The notes under the pieces were generated by a model. The model did no database searches. It was not told the DNA's origin and saw nothing but the letters and a program-made list of their open reading frames with translations. A program made the position numbers and the translations under genes. Below, in pieces: positions 10,502 to 19,084 of a DNA stretch of 64,000 nucleotides. Source of the stretch: Methylocystis echinoides (GTDB lineage: Bacteria; Pseudomonadota; Alphaproteobacteria; Rhizobiales; Beijerinckiaceae); the NCBI RefSeq assembly GCF_027923385.1, contig NZ_BSEC01000001.1, positions 4,147,430 through 4,211,429 of the forward strand, in the 5' to 3' direction. The number at the start of each line of letters is the position of its first letter. Positions within the stretch are counted from its first letter, which is position 1.

Positions 10502-10527
10502 CGGATTCCGCCTTTTCGCATCGTGCT
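10502..10527 (-). repeat. intergenic repeat copy 2 (inverted)
   Basis: Read on the minus strand this matches the repeat at 7641-7668 across GCGAAAAGGCGGAATCCG. It lies between the alpha-E gene and the transglutaminase gene. The two copies bracket the ATP-grasp/alpha-E pair in opposite orientation. Confidence 0.6.
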
Positions 10528-10612
10528 CCAGACACGCGCAGCGCCCGCTCTACCCTGCCGCGGGCGATTCCCGGAGACGGGACTGGGCGTGGCGTTCGAA
10601 CAGGCTTCTCTC

Positions 10613-11437
10613 ATGCGCATTCGCATCCGACACGAAACGAGCTATCGCTACCAGGAGCCCGCCAAGTCGGCGATACAGCATCTGCGGCTCACGCCGCGCA
10701 ATTACGCCGGCCAGCACGTCAAGGACTGGCGCATCGATGTGGACCGTGACTGCCGGCTGATCAGCTCCGAGGACGCCTTTGGAAACATCGTGCATCGCTT
10801 CACGGCCGACGGGCCGCTCGAGTCGATCACGACGATCGTCGAGGGCGAGATCGACACCTTCGACACGTCCGGGGTCGCCTCCGGCGCGCTGGAGCGGTTT
10901 CCGCCGGCGCTCTATCTGCGGCCGACTCCGCTGACGGCGCCCGACGCCGCGCTGACCGATTTCGCCCGCGCGGCGACGGCGCGCGAGACCAGCTCGCTGG
11001 CCGCGCTGCATGCGCTGCTCACCGCCATCTACGAGCGGATGACGTTCGACACCGACGCGACCCACGCCGCGACGACGGCGGCGGAAGCTTTTGCGCAGGG
11101 CAAGGGCGTCTGTCAGGATTTCGCGCATCTTTTCATCGCCGGCGCGCGGGCGATCGGCGCCCCGGCGCGCTATGTCAGCGGCTATTATCTGCGCAGCGAC
11201 GGCGACGCGCAGGTCGCCGGACACGCCTGGTCCGAGGCCTATGTCCCCGATCTCGGCTGGGTGGGCTTCGATCCGGCGCATGGCGTCTCGCCCGGGGAGC
11301 GCCATGTGCGCCTGGCGGCCGCGCTGGATTATCTGAGCGCCGCCCCGATCCGGGGCGCCCGCGCCGGCGGCGGCGGCGAGACGATGGAAGTCCGGGTCCG
11401 CGTCGCGGGGACGCAGACCCAGAGCCAGTCACAGTAA
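10613..11437 (+). CDS. transglutaminase-like family protein
   Basis: A 274-residue protein with the bacterial transglutaminase N-terminal domain (residues 1-90: RIRHETSYRYQEPAKSAIQHLRLTPR) and the transglutaminase/protease core. The catalytic triad is Cys167 (GKGVCQDFAH), His204 (VAGHAWSEAY) and an Asp near 220 (WVGFDPAH). The ATG at 10613 gives the family's usual N-terminus; an upstream in-frame start at 10448 would only add unrelated sequence. It follows the ATP-grasp and alpha-E genes, completing the familiar three-gene set. It probably cleaves or forms amide bonds; its substrate is unknown. The short Gln/Ser-rich tail ends beside an IS remnant. Confidence 0.9.
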   Translation: MRIRIRHETSYRYQEPAKSAIQHLRLTPRNYAGQHVKDWRIDVDRDCRLISSEDAFGNIVHRFTADGPLESITTIVEGEIDTFDTSGVASGALERFPPALYLRPTPLTAPDAALTDFARAATARETSSLAALHALLTAIYERMTFDTDATHAATTAAEAFAQGKGVCQDFAHLFIAGARAIGAPARYVSGYYLRSDGDAQVAGHAWSEAYVPDLGWVGFDPAHGVSPGERHVRLAAALDYLSAAPIRGARAGGGGETMEVRVRVAGTQTQSQSQ

Positions 11438-11438
11438 A

Positions 11439-11792
11439 TTACGCCGCCACCCGGTCGCTGGCGGGGGTTTCAGCCTCGGCCGCCGGTCCCTCTGTCCAGC
11501 GCAGGCCGGCGTCGCCATAGCTCAGGCTCGCCGCGCCCTGCTTCTGCAGCGCATCGATGACGCGAGGCCAGACCCCCTTCTTTTCCCAGCGATGATAACG
11601 CGTATAGGTTGTATACCATTTGCCGAACTCGGCCGGCAGGTCGCGCTAGGGAGAACCCGTGCGGGCGATCCAGAACACGCCTTCGAGGAACAGCCGGTTA
11701 TCGCGACCATGGCAGCCGGGATCGCCGTCTTTTCCGGGAAGAAGCGGCGCTACGGCCGCCCATAGATCGTCAGTCAATATTCTGTCAGCCAC
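11439..11792 (-). pseudogene. IS5-family transposase orfA with in-frame amber stop
   Basis: Reading from GTG 11792 gives the start of an IS5-type orfA product (ADRILTDDLWAAVAPLLPG, then CHGRDNRLFLEGVFWIARTGSP). A TAG at 11646-11648 replaces the Trp codon expected in SPWRDLP. After it the same frame continues RDLPAEFGKWYTTYTRYHRWEKKG to a stop at 11439. No orfB catalytic half follows, because the adjacent sequence is the transglutaminase gene. This is a decayed insertion-sequence fragment. Confidence 0.85.
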
Positions 11793-12087
11793 CACAGCCC
11801 TCCATGGATCGTCGAAAAGGACCAGCCCCCTGGTCCGGGATGAGGGGCGTTTCGGCGCGCTGTCCGCGCCCCGCCCCGCAAATCACCCAGCAACAATGCT
11901 ACCTAAGGTTGTATTCTTGTCAACACGAGCTTTGCAGTAAATATTTGGTTAACGCCCCGGCCGAATCTCGTTAATTCTCTCTTTGTGGACAAAGCTCCGG
12001 GGCAAAGCGGCGCGGCCCGCTTGCGACTCGCGCAGGGCTGTGGCACAAGGCGCTCATCCACGCGGCCGGCGGCCGCAGGAAACCCGC

Positions 12088-12163
<76 letters not shown>

Positions 12164-12270
12164 CTTTTTCCAGCAAATTCAGAGGACTTAGCGAAGCGGA
12201 AAGCGACGCTTCGCGACGCTTCGGAACAGAACAGAGCGCGAAGACCCAGAATAAGTTGGGTGAAATCAGG

Positions 12271-12576
12271 GTGGCGCGTTCACTGTCTGGTCGCGCGCCC
12301 CTCGGTCAGTCCCCCGCCGCTGAAAAAGAAAACGCCGCCCCGGCTGGTCCCCGGAACGGCGCAAAACACAATGAGAAAGCATTCGCTTTCGACGCAAATC
12401 CTTGCCCGCGCGGCGAGCGTCTGTCAATCGCCTCGGAGCTTCGCGACCTTGCGAGGGCGCTAAGGCGCGGCCCCGGCCCGCTGCGGGCCGACCCGGAGAC
12501 CGTTCTTTCGGCCAAGCATGAAGTCGCCGGCCGGCTTTGCCAGCTCGCCAAGCGGTTGGAGGCGGCCAATGTCTAA
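12271..12576 (+). CDS. hypothetical element-encoded protein
   Basis: The first gene inside the element, about 101 residues if it begins at GTG 12271; the start is uncertain because the frame is open from inside the tRNA. The C-terminal half (LSIASELRDLARALRRGPGPLRADPETVLSAKHEVAGRLCQLAKRLE, here in separate helices) is predicted helical and is the best-supported part. Its stop overlaps the next gene's ATG by eight bases, and that gene's GGAGG ribosome site lies within it. I do not recognise a family. Confidence 0.5.
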   Translation: MARSLSGRAPLGQSPAAEKENAAPAGPRNGAKHNEKAFAFDANPCPRGERLSIASELRDLARALRRGPGPLRADPETVLSAKHEVAGRLCQLAKRLEAANV

Positions 12577-13531
12577 CGCCGCCGCCCTCTCCATCGTCCG
12601 TCTTCCGCGCCGCCAGCGCTTCACGTCCATCGATAATCGCATCCTCTCGGGGGGATATCTCACCTTGGAGGCGATCGGGATGCTTTCGCACCTGTTGAGC
12701 CGACCTGATGACTGGACCGTTTCAATCCAGCAGCTCGCCACGCACTTCAAATGCGGGCGCGACAAAGTGCAGCGCATCATGAACGAGTTGCGCGATGCCG
12801 GCCACGCTCGGTTGCGGGCCATTCGTGAGGATGGCCGGCTGAGGGGCAAGCGCTGGGAGATTTCCGAGGAACGGGACGGCTCCAACGAAGCCGCGCAAGC
12901 GAAAGCGACGCAGGATTTCAGACAGCCTGAAAACCCGGTTGTCTGTGAGGGCTCAGAAAGCCTGGAAAACAGACAGCCGGAAAACCGGCCTGTCAAAAGA
13001 CTAAAGAATGAATATAACAAAATACCCCCTAAATCCCCCAGCGAGGTGACGCCCGACACGGGGCCGAGCTTCGACGAATTCGAACGGGCGTATCCGTTCG
13101 GCGACGCCGACCCCTGCCAGGCCATGCGCTACTTCCGGGGGCTTCGATCCGATGACCGCCGCAAGGTGCTGGCCCATGCGCCCGGCTACGTCGCTGACCG
13201 AAAGGCGCGAGGGCTGCCGGTCGCAGCGCCGCAAACCTACCTGCGTTGTCGCATTTGGGAGGCCCAATTGGGCATTCGGAATGGTGATGCTGGCAGGACG
13301 GCGGCTCGTCCCCGAGACGCGCAGTCTCAGGGAGCTTCGATGGCTTCGCGGACGGGCAATAGCGGGATTTATCAGTTTCCGGACGGAAAGTGGTTTCTGA
13401 GCGACGGCACGAAGAACCTCGCTGCGTGGAACGACTATGAGCGGCGCAGTGGCATTCGCAACCTGTCGCTCTACCGGCCGGACCCATGGCCGCCCGGCCA
13501 CGGGCTTTCGTCCTATCACCGTGCGGCTTAG
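12569..13531 (+). CDS. winged-helix replication-type protein of the element
   Basis: A 320-residue protein starting at ATG 12569 after GGAGG. Residues about 15-105 form a winged-helix domain (ILSGGYLTLEAIGMLSHLLSR, IQQLATHFKCGRDKVQRIMNELRDAGHARL) of the kind found in plasmid and phage replication initiators and helix-turn-helix proteins of Hyphomicrobiales prophages. A polar linker follows (to about 165), then a helical region (SFDEFERAYPFGDADPCQAMRYF). Its position next to attL and before HNH/terminase is where satellites often carry a replication gene. DNA-binding is well supported; a replication role is inference. Confidence 0.65.
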   Translation: MSNAAALSIVRLPRRQRFTSIDNRILSGGYLTLEAIGMLSHLLSRPDDWTVSIQQLATHFKCGRDKVQRIMNELRDAGHARLRAIREDGRLRGKRWEISEERDGSNEAAQAKATQDFRQPENPVVCEGSESLENRQPENRPVKRLKNEYNKIPPKSPSEVTPDTGPSFDEFERAYPFGDADPCQAMRYFRGLRSDDRRKVLAHAPGYVADRKARGLPVAAPQTYLRCRIWEAQLGIRNGDAGRTAARPRDAQSQGASMASRTGNSGIYQFPDGKWFLSDGTKNLAAWNDYERRSGIRNLSLYRPDPWPPGHGLSSYHRAA

Positions 13532-13545
13532 CGAGGCGCGAGCGA

Positions 13546-13911
13546 ATGGCTGACTGGCCCTACAACACCGCCGCGTGGCAACGTCTGCGCAGGGCAAAGC
13601 TCGCCGTGACACCGCTTTGCGAGCCGTGCGAGCGGCGAGGCGACATCGTTGCTGCGAACGCGGTCGACCATCGCGTGAGCATCGCGAGTGGGGGCGATCC
13701 GTTCCCCCCGCTGAACGGGCTCATGGCCATGTGTCACGCCTGCCACAACACGAAGACAGCCGCCGTCGATCGCGCGGGCGGCAAGGGTGTGAGGTTCAAG
13801 GGCTGCGACGTGAACGGGCTGCCGATCGACGACGCGCATCCGTTCCTCGCCGAGGGGGATACCCCCTCGAAAGACGGGAAAGAGGGGGATCGGGACCGAT
13901 GGGGGACATAG
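13546..13911 (+). CDS. HNH endonuclease
   Basis: A 121-residue HNH nuclease. A zinc-binding pair LCEPCERRG (about residues 20-28), the catalytic VDHRVSIASGGD (about 39-50) and the second CxxCHN block MCHACHNTK (about 61-69) are all present. It begins at ATG 13546, 15 bases after the previous gene. HNH nucleases directly before the large terminase are typical of HK97-like cos phages and capsid-forming satellites, where they assist terminase in cutting the packaged genome. No small terminase is recognisable between the two. Confidence 0.9.
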   Translation: MADWPYNTAAWQRLRRAKLAVTPLCEPCERRGDIVAANAVDHRVSIASGGDPFPPLNGLMAMCHACHNTKTAAVDRAGGKGVRFKGCDVNGLPIDDAHPFLAEGDTPSKDGKEGDRDRWGT

Positions 13912-13957
13912 GAATAGACTTAGTTAAATCGTCCACCAAAACAAAGGCTTGAAAAAA

Positions 13958-15613
13958 ATGGGCCTCAGAGGGCCGGGCGCAAAGCCCATCGCAAAGGCGG
14001 AGCCGAACAGCGCAGAGGGGGCGACGCTGTTTAACTTTCGCAGCCATGATCCGCGCCCCCAAGCGCCGGCATGGGAAGCGCCGGGCCTCTCGCGCGCTGG
14101 GCGCGTAATCGCCTTCGTCGAGAGCTTGCAAATCACCGCCGGCCGCCATGCCGGAAAGCCGTTCGTTCTGCGGGATTGGCAAAAGGAAATCATCGGCGAA
14201 ATTTACGCCGAAGACGAGGAGGGTGCGCGGCCTGTTCGGACTGCGGTCCTGTCGCTCGGCCGGAAAAACGGAAAAACCGCGATCGCGGCAGCCCTCGCCC
14301 TCTGCCATCTCGCCGGGCCTGAAGCCGAACAGCGCGGCGAAGTCTACAGCGCGGCGAACGACCGCTTCCAGGCCGCGAAGATATTCAACGAAATGGTGGC
14401 GATGATCGAACGCCACCCCCTTCTTGTCGCGCGCATCAACGTGACGCGCTTCACCAAACAGCTTGAGGATTTCCGCACGGGCTCGATTTACGCCGCGCTT
14501 TCCGCCGACGCCAAAACCAAGCTGGGCCTCTCTCCGAGCTTTGTCATCTACGACGAATTAGGCCAATCCGAGTCCCGTGACCTCTACGACGCCCTAGACA
14601 CGGCCATGGGCGCGCGCGAGTCGCCGCTGCTGATGGTTATCTCGACACAAGCCCCCAGCGACGTAGCGCCGCTCTCCGGCCTAGTAGACTACGGCTTAAA
14701 GGTTCAATCGGGCGCAATCGACGATCCAAGCTTCAAGCTTTTTTTCTACACCGCGCCCCCGGAAAACGACCCGTGGGCGGAAGAAAGCTGGCGGCTGGCC
14801 AATCCGGCGCTCGGCGACTTCCTGTCGCTGGACGAAGTGCGCCGCCAGGCCGAACAGGCCCGCCGAATGCCAGCCAAGGAACCGGCATTCAGAAACCTGA
14901 TCCTCAACCAACGCGTTTCCGGCGAGCGCCATTTTCTCACGGCCTCGGAATGGATGGCTTGCCCGCCGCCCGCCGCCCCTGAGGCGCTACGCGGCCGGCC
15001 GTGCTTCGCGGGTCTCGACCTTTCGAGCGTCCGCGACCTAACGGCGCTTGTCCTGGCCTTCCCTGACGACGCGGGCGGCTTCGATGTGCTGCCCTTCCTA
15101 TGGCTTCCAGGCGATAACCTCCGAGCCCGCGAGGATGAAGACAAGGTTCCCTATCTAGCCTGGAAAATGTCCGGGCATTTGCTCACGACGCCTGGCGCGA
15201 CGATTGATCCAGCCTTTATCGCGGCGAAGGTCGCCGAACTGGCGGCAGTCTATGACCTGCGTATGATCGGTTTCGATCGCTGGCGGATCGACGATTTCAA
15301 GCGGGCTCTGGCGGAGACGGGGGCAGAAATCCCGCTTGAAGCCTACGGCCAGGGCTTCAAGGACATGGCGCCGGCCGTCGATTTAGTGGAGCGCCTTATC
15401 GTGGAAAGGCGGCTGCGCCACGGCGGGCACCCCATCCTGACCTGGAACGCAACCAACGCCGTGGCGACGGCCGATCCGGCGGGAAATCGCAAGCTCGATA
15501 AGTCCCGCTCGCGCGGGCGCATAGATGGCCTGGTCGCCATGGCCATGGCCCTCGCCGTCGCCGCGCGCCACGGGAAAGAGCCAGATTGGTCGCCAATGTT
15601 CGAGGTGATTTAG
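13958..15613 (+). CDS. terL: phage terminase large subunit
   Basis: A 551-residue packaging motor. The N-terminus MGLRGPGAKP is typical of the family. The ATPase has a Walker A-type GRKNGKT near residue 101 and a Walker B VIYDELGQ near 198. The nuclease domain begins around residue 348 with FAGLDLSSVRDLTAL, holding the first metal-binding Asp, and ends with DPAGNRKLDKSRSRGRIDG. ATG 13958 is chosen over TTG 13949; AAGG precedes it. The end overlaps the convergent small gene by 4 bp. All core motifs are intact, so it looks functional. Confidence 0.93.
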   Translation: MGLRGPGAKPIAKAEPNSAEGATLFNFRSHDPRPQAPAWEAPGLSRAGRVIAFVESLQITAGRHAGKPFVLRDWQKEIIGEIYAEDEEGARPVRTAVLSLGRKNGKTAIAAALALCHLAGPEAEQRGEVYSAANDRFQAAKIFNEMVAMIERHPLLVARINVTRFTKQLEDFRTGSIYAALSADAKTKLGLSPSFVIYDELGQSESRDLYDALDTAMGARESPLLMVISTQAPSDVAPLSGLVDYGLKVQSGAIDDPSFKLFFYTAPPENDPWAEESWRLANPALGDFLSLDEVRRQAEQARRMPAKEPAFRNLILNQRVSGERHFLTASEWMACPPPAAPEALRGRPCFAGLDLSSVRDLTALVLAFPDDAGGFDVLPFLWLPGDNLRAREDEDKVPYLAWKMSGHLLTTPGATIDPAFIAAKVAELAAVYDLRMIGFDRWRIDDFKRALAETGAEIPLEAYGQGFKDMAPAVDLVERLIVERRLRHGGHPILTWNATNAVATADPAGNRKLDKSRSRGRIDGLVAMAMALAVAARHGKEPDWSPMFEVI

Positions 15614-15807
15614 GAGCTGATTTGGCCCTTTGGAGCGGGCTCGACCCCATATCCATATCCGGCAAGTTTCTCGCGGACCTGCTCCGCGATTATCTCAAGT
15701 ATTTCTTGAGCTTTTTCGGCTCCTTGCTCAGGGAAATGCAGCTCTTTATGTGCTTCCAACGCTTCACTGCGGAGTATTATCAGGAAATCAGCGAGACCCT
15801 TGTCCAT
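15610..15807 (-). CDS. small helical protein downstream of Xre regulator
   Basis: A 65-residue protein on the minus strand, starting MDKGLADFLIILRSEALEAHKEL. The ATG at 15807 is chosen because a strong GGAGG lies just upstream; a start at 15822 would place the ribosome site inside the gene. It overlaps the end of the Xre gene by 20 bases, so the two are translated together. The rest is predicted helical and acidic (AQEILEIIAEQVREKL). It may be a partner of the repressor, such as an anti-repressor or a small regulatory factor; no family is recognised. Confidence 0.6.
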   Translation of the reverse strand: MDKGLADFLIILRSEALEAHKELHFPEQGAEKAQEILEIIAEQVREKLAGYGYGVEPAPKGQISS

Positions 15808-16042
15808 TTGAATATCCTCCATTTTTTATCCGCACGCCTGGCCCGCCTCCATTTGCCGGAATGAACTCGACGCCAGCCGCCTCAAGGGCGGAGCGGATCG
15901 CGGCGATGGCCTTCTCCGAAACCTCCCGCCTGGAAAGCTCAAAGTCGACGACCGTGGAAAGGCCAAGCCGAGCGGCTTTCGCAAGCTCTCCTTGAGACAT
16001 TTGGATAAGACCGCGACCGGCACGAGACTGAGCAGCATTCAT
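15788..16042 (-). CDS. Xre-family transcriptional regulator
   Basis: An 84-residue HTH protein on the strand opposite the structural genes. The XRE fold is seen in GLIQMSQGELAKAARLGLSTVVDFELSRREVSEKAIAAI broken over residues 11-50, followed by ALEAAGVEFIPANGGGPGVRI, a tail common in Hyphomicrobiales XRE regulators. It starts at ATG 16042, next to two inverted repeats that share the TCAAC half-motif and are likely its operators. Position and divergence suggest it is the element's maintenance repressor controlling the rightward genes and itself. Confidence 0.85.
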   Translation of the reverse strand: MNAAQSRAGRGLIQMSQGELAKAARLGLSTVVDFELSRREVSEKAIAAIRSALEAAGVEFIPANGGGPGVRIKNGGYSNGQGSR

Positions 16043-16043
16043 T

Positions 16044-16060
16044 TCAACAATTTTTGTTGA
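16044..16060. promoter_or_regulatory. palindromic operator 1
   Basis: Perfect inverted repeat TCAACAA, three bases, TTGTTGA, one base upstream of the Xre start codon. A repressor bound here would block its own translation-start region or promoter. It shares the CAAC/GTTG half-site with the second palindrome at 16079-16101. Confidence 0.7.
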
Positions 16061-16078
16061 CGAGTGGAAGGGGCGAGC

Positions 16079-16101
16079 GTATCAACTAAAATTGTTGATA
16101 C
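16079..16101. promoter_or_regulatory. palindromic operator 2
   Basis: Perfect inverted repeat GTATCAAC, seven bases, GTTGATAC, in the divergent region between the Xre gene and the rightward gene at 16179. Shares the half-site with operator 1, 19 bases away, as expected for a pair of repressor sites controlling divergent promoters. Confidence 0.7.
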
Positions 16102-16178
16102 CACACCCATCAAGCTCCCGCAAAGCGGAAACTGCCGTTTCCGCGAACGCCGGTGCCTTGTCTGAAGGAACTCTCGAC

Positions 16179-16574
16179 ATGCCGAACCCAGAAAAATGCC
16201 CGCCAACCCGCCGCCTATTCCTCGCTGCGGGTCCAGCAAGCGTCGTGTTCGTGGCGCTCTCCGCTGCTGCCATGGGCGAACGCGCCGGCAATATGTTTGC
16301 GGCGGCGATCCTCCGCCATCGCGCAGCGTCGGCTACGATCGACGCCTACAGCGGGCCCGGTGATCTGCCGGAGGCGCTTGTCGATGCCGAAACCGCCGCG
16401 CTCATTGCCGTGTCTAGAGTGCCGTGCGCGGATGATGGGCAGTTTTTTCAGAAGCTCTCGTATCTTTTAGAGATACAGAAACGCGCCTACGGACGGGGTT
16501 GGGCCGACTCCTATGCCGAGGAAATTCTGGTGGCAATTGACCTGCATCTCAACGCTGGAGGATCGAATGGCTGA
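16179..16574 (+). CDS. hypothetical element protein with N-terminal membrane segment
   Basis: A 131-residue protein starting at ATG 16179 after GAAGGA. Residues about 13-30 (RRLFLAAGPASVVFVALSAA) form a hydrophobic segment after two arginines, which may anchor it in the membrane or serve as an export signal. The rest is soluble and helical, ending LVAIDLHLNAGGSNG. It is the first rightward gene after the operator region and overlaps the next gene by 8 bases. No family recognised. Confidence 0.6.
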   Translation: MPNPEKCPPTRRLFLAAGPASVVFVALSAAAMGERAGNMFAAAILRHRAASATIDAYSGPGDLPEALVDAETAALIAVSRVPCADDGQFFQKLSYLLEIQKRAYGRGWADSYAEEILVAIDLHLNAGGSNG

Positions 16575-16782
16575 GCCCCTTTCCACCCCCGATCTATCCA
16601 ACCGCCTCAGCAATCTCAAGAACCACGCCCGCGCTCTTGAAATGGCGATTAACGGCGCGGAGTTTGTGGAGCCCTACGAGCACGAGCCTCTGAGCTTCCT
16701 GACCGAAACACTAATCGACAAAATCAGGGAGCTAATTACCGAGGTCGATGCGCAGCTCGAAGCCGAACGGGGCGAGAAATGA
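16567..16782 (+). CDS. small hypothetical element protein
   Basis: A 71-residue, probably all-helical acidic protein (LSNRLSNLKNHARALEMAINGAEF; TETLIDKIRELITEVDAQLEAE). ATG 16567 has GGAGG five bases upstream, inside the end of the preceding gene, so the pair is coupled. Its stop overlaps the next start (ATGA). No family recognised; small size and position fit an accessory gene of the element. Confidence 0.6.
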   Translation: MAEPLSTPDLSNRLSNLKNHARALEMAINGAEFVEPYEHEPLSFLTETLIDKIRELITEVDAQLEAERGEK

Positions 16783-16898
16783 TCACCCTTCGCAGCGCCA
16801 TTGATCGCCTTTGCGCGCGGTGGCGGGCGAAGCGCGCCCTATGGCGCGCCCGCCTCGCCGCGTTTCTTGCGACTGTTGCCGATAGGATCATGAGATAG
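16779..16898 (+). CDS. very small basic ORF
   Basis: A 39-codon reading frame starting with an ATGA overlap on the preceding stop. The product is very basic and helical (RLCARWRAKRALWRARLAAF). The tight overlap supports translation, but size and composition leave it uncertain. Confidence 0.35.
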   Translation: MITLRSAIDRLCARWRAKRALWRARLAAFLATVADRIMR

Positions 16899-17050
16899 CG
16901 AGCGTTGCTATTTTGAGGGCGCATCCAGCGCGCCCCACTTTGCCTGCTGCTGATATGCAAGAGTTATCCACAGGAATTCGTTTTGTGCACGACTCAGAAC
17001 GCCTTGCGCGTGCCCCGGTTTTGGGCAAGACTCAGAACCGGGAGAAAATC

Positions 17051-17734
17051 ATGGCCAAGCTTCCTGCACTTGTAGACGCAATCGCCGAAGTTGACGGCAG
17101 AGACCGCGCAACGATCGATCACGTCGCCCGTGTTATTCGAGAAGCTGGCTATATCCCCACCACAAAGCGAGGGTCTGGCGCGTCGGAAATGACGGCGCGC
17201 GAGGCGGCTAATCTCCTTCTCGCCCTGAAGGGCGCCGACGCGCCGAAAGACGGGCCGCTCGCGATCGACCGATTTAGAAGCTTGCGCCAGGAGGAGACGC
17301 CTCATTCAGGCGTGAACTACGAGGGGTTTTCTCAGCTTCCGATCGCGATCAAGAATGTTGCAGAGGCTAGGACATTTGGAGAGGCGCTGGAGGCGCTAAT
17401 CGATGGCGCGCCGGAATTGTCTCAGTGTTTGCGCCAATGTGTCTTCGAAGCCTATGGCGAACCGAGAGCCCCTCTAATTTTTAAAATGGTCGAAACGGGC
17501 AGCTTTGCCGGCGTCGAAGTCACCCTCAAGCGCTACCAGGCGGAAGTGGCGCTTTGGCGTAACTTCGCCGGACAGCCAGAGACAGATTTTATCACGACGT
17601 TCCTCCCCGACCTCGAACGGCAAGAAGCCGGTTTTTATGGAGCTGGGACTAAGGACCACCGCGTCGCAGTTGGCTTTGGTTTCCCGACACTCATTCACAT
17701 CGCGCAGACGCTTTCGCCGGATGAGAGGCGATGA
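17051..17734 (+). CDS. hypothetical element protein upstream of capsid
   Basis: A 227-residue protein starting at ATG 17051, six bases after GGAGA. The N-terminal part resembles a small DNA-binding helical domain (LPALVDAIAEVDGRDRATIDHVARVIREAGYIPTTKRG, read in parts), followed by AREAANLLLALKGA. The remainder is mixed. I have seen proteins of this layout in Hyphomicrobiales prophages, always without a known role. It may be regulatory or act in packaging in place of a small terminase; this is speculation. Confidence 0.6.
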   Translation: MAKLPALVDAIAEVDGRDRATIDHVARVIREAGYIPTTKRGSGASEMTAREAANLLLALKGADAPKDGPLAIDRFRSLRQEETPHSGVNYEGFSQLPIAIKNVAEARTFGEALEALIDGAPELSQCLRQCVFEAYGEPRAPLIFKMVETGSFAGVEVTLKRYQAEVALWRNFAGQPETDFITTFLPDLERQEAGFYGAGTKDHRVAVGFGFPTLIHIAQTLSPDERR

Positions 17735-17818
17735 AATGCGCGATTTCAGCAATCGCCCGCTTGCGCGGGTGGTGGCCCGCCGCGAGGCGCGCCCGTCCCT
17801 TGGATGGAAGGAATTCAG

Positions 17819-19084
17819 ATGCTCAGACTAGCTGACTTGATGGAAAAGCGTAGCGCGCTCGTCGCCGAGATGAGCGCGCTCGTCGCGAAGGAATTGGCGG
17901 GAACGCTCGGTGACGAAGAGCGCTCGCGTTTCGAGGCGGCCGATGGCGAAGTGAAGGCTCTGGACGCCAAGATCGACCGCGCCCGCAAGGTGGAAGCTTA
18001 CGAGCGCATGGCCGACGCCGAGCCGGTTCACGGCGGCCCCAGCGCGCGAGACTTGCGTGGCTATTCCGTCGCCCGTGCGCTTCGCGGCGCGCTCACCGGG
18101 AAGCTGGACGGGCAGGAAGGCGAAATGCACGTCGAGCTTTCCAAAGGCCGCGAAACGCGCGGCATCATGATCCCGGTGCAAGTTTTGCTCGGCGAGCGTC
18201 GCGCGGCTGAAACCCGCGCCATGACGACGGGCGGGAGCGCCGGGGCGCTGAAAGGAACCGACCTCATGTCGGAAGCCTTTGTCGATCGTCTGCGGCCGCA
18301 GCTGATGGTCGAGCAGCTCGGCGCGACCGTCCTCGGTGGCCTGACGGGCAATGTCGATATTCCACGCCTCACAGCCTCGGCGACGGCCTCTTGGGTCGCG
18401 GAAGACGGCGCGCCGAGTCGCACGGATCAGACTTTCGACAAGATCAGCCTGGCCCCTAAAACAATTGCCGCCGAGACACAATTCGGCCGGCGACTGATGC
18501 TGCAAAGTGATCCGGCGATCGAGGGTATTGTGAGCAACGATCTCTCCTGGATTTTGGCCGCAGGCTTGGACAAGGCGGCGATCAAGGGCGCCGGCAGCAA
18601 TGAGCCTACCGGCGTTCTCGCCACATCCGGCCTGTCGATCCACGCACGCCCATCCTCTCCGAATGGCGATATTCCCGATTCGACGGATATGGCGACACTC
18701 ATGTCCCTGACGGACGTGGCCAACGTCAACGCGCCTTGCTCTTTCCTCACCAACGCCAAGGTGCGGAAGCTGGCTAATATCTGGATGGATGGGCAAGGTA
18801 ATCCAATTGGTCTCGACAAGTTTTTCATGAACCAGCCAGTTTCCTTCAGCAACCAGGTGCCGAGCAATCTTACGAAAGGGACTGGCACAAATCTGAGCGC
18901 CATAATTTATGGCGCCTGGTCAGACTTGTTCATCGCCTACTGGTCTGGCGTCGATATTCTGGTGAACCCCTATCACCAGGATGTCGCGTCCAAGGGCGGC
19001 GTGCTCGTTCACGCTTTTCTTGACGCCGATATTGGTGTGCGCCACGTGGAAAGCTTCGCGGCTATGGTGGACGCAATCGCGTGA
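17819..19084 (+). CDS. phage major capsid protein, HK97 family
   Basis: A 421-residue HK97-fold capsid protein. Residues about 1-65 are a coiled-coil scaffold-like delta domain (LADLMEKRSALVAEMSALV, then DGEVKALDAKIDRARKVEAYE), normally removed by the prohead protease. The shell domain follows, with VDRLRPQLMVEQLGATVLGGLTGNVDIPR in parts and ASWVAEDGAP, DQTFDKISLAPKTIAAETQFGRRLM, and near the C-terminus VNPYHQDVASKGGVLVHAFLDADIGVRH. ATG 17819 is preferred to 17804 because AAGGA lies before it. Its stop overlaps the protease GTG. Confidence 0.93.
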   Translation: MLRLADLMEKRSALVAEMSALVAKELAGTLGDEERSRFEAADGEVKALDAKIDRARKVEAYERMADAEPVHGGPSARDLRGYSVARALRGALTGKLDGQEGEMHVELSKGRETRGIMIPVQVLLGERRAAETRAMTTGGSAGALKGTDLMSEAFVDRLRPQLMVEQLGATVLGGLTGNVDIPRLTASATASWVAEDGAPSRTDQTFDKISLAPKTIAAETQFGRRLMLQSDPAIEGIVSNDLSWILAAGLDKAAIKGAGSNEPTGVLATSGLSIHARPSSPNGDIPDSTDMATLMSLTDVANVNAPCSFLTNAKVRKLANIWMDGQGNPIGLDKFFMNQPVSFSNQVPSNLTKGTGTNLSAIIYGAWSDLFIAYWSGVDILVNPYHQDVASKGGVLVHAFLDADIGVRHVESFAAMVDAIA

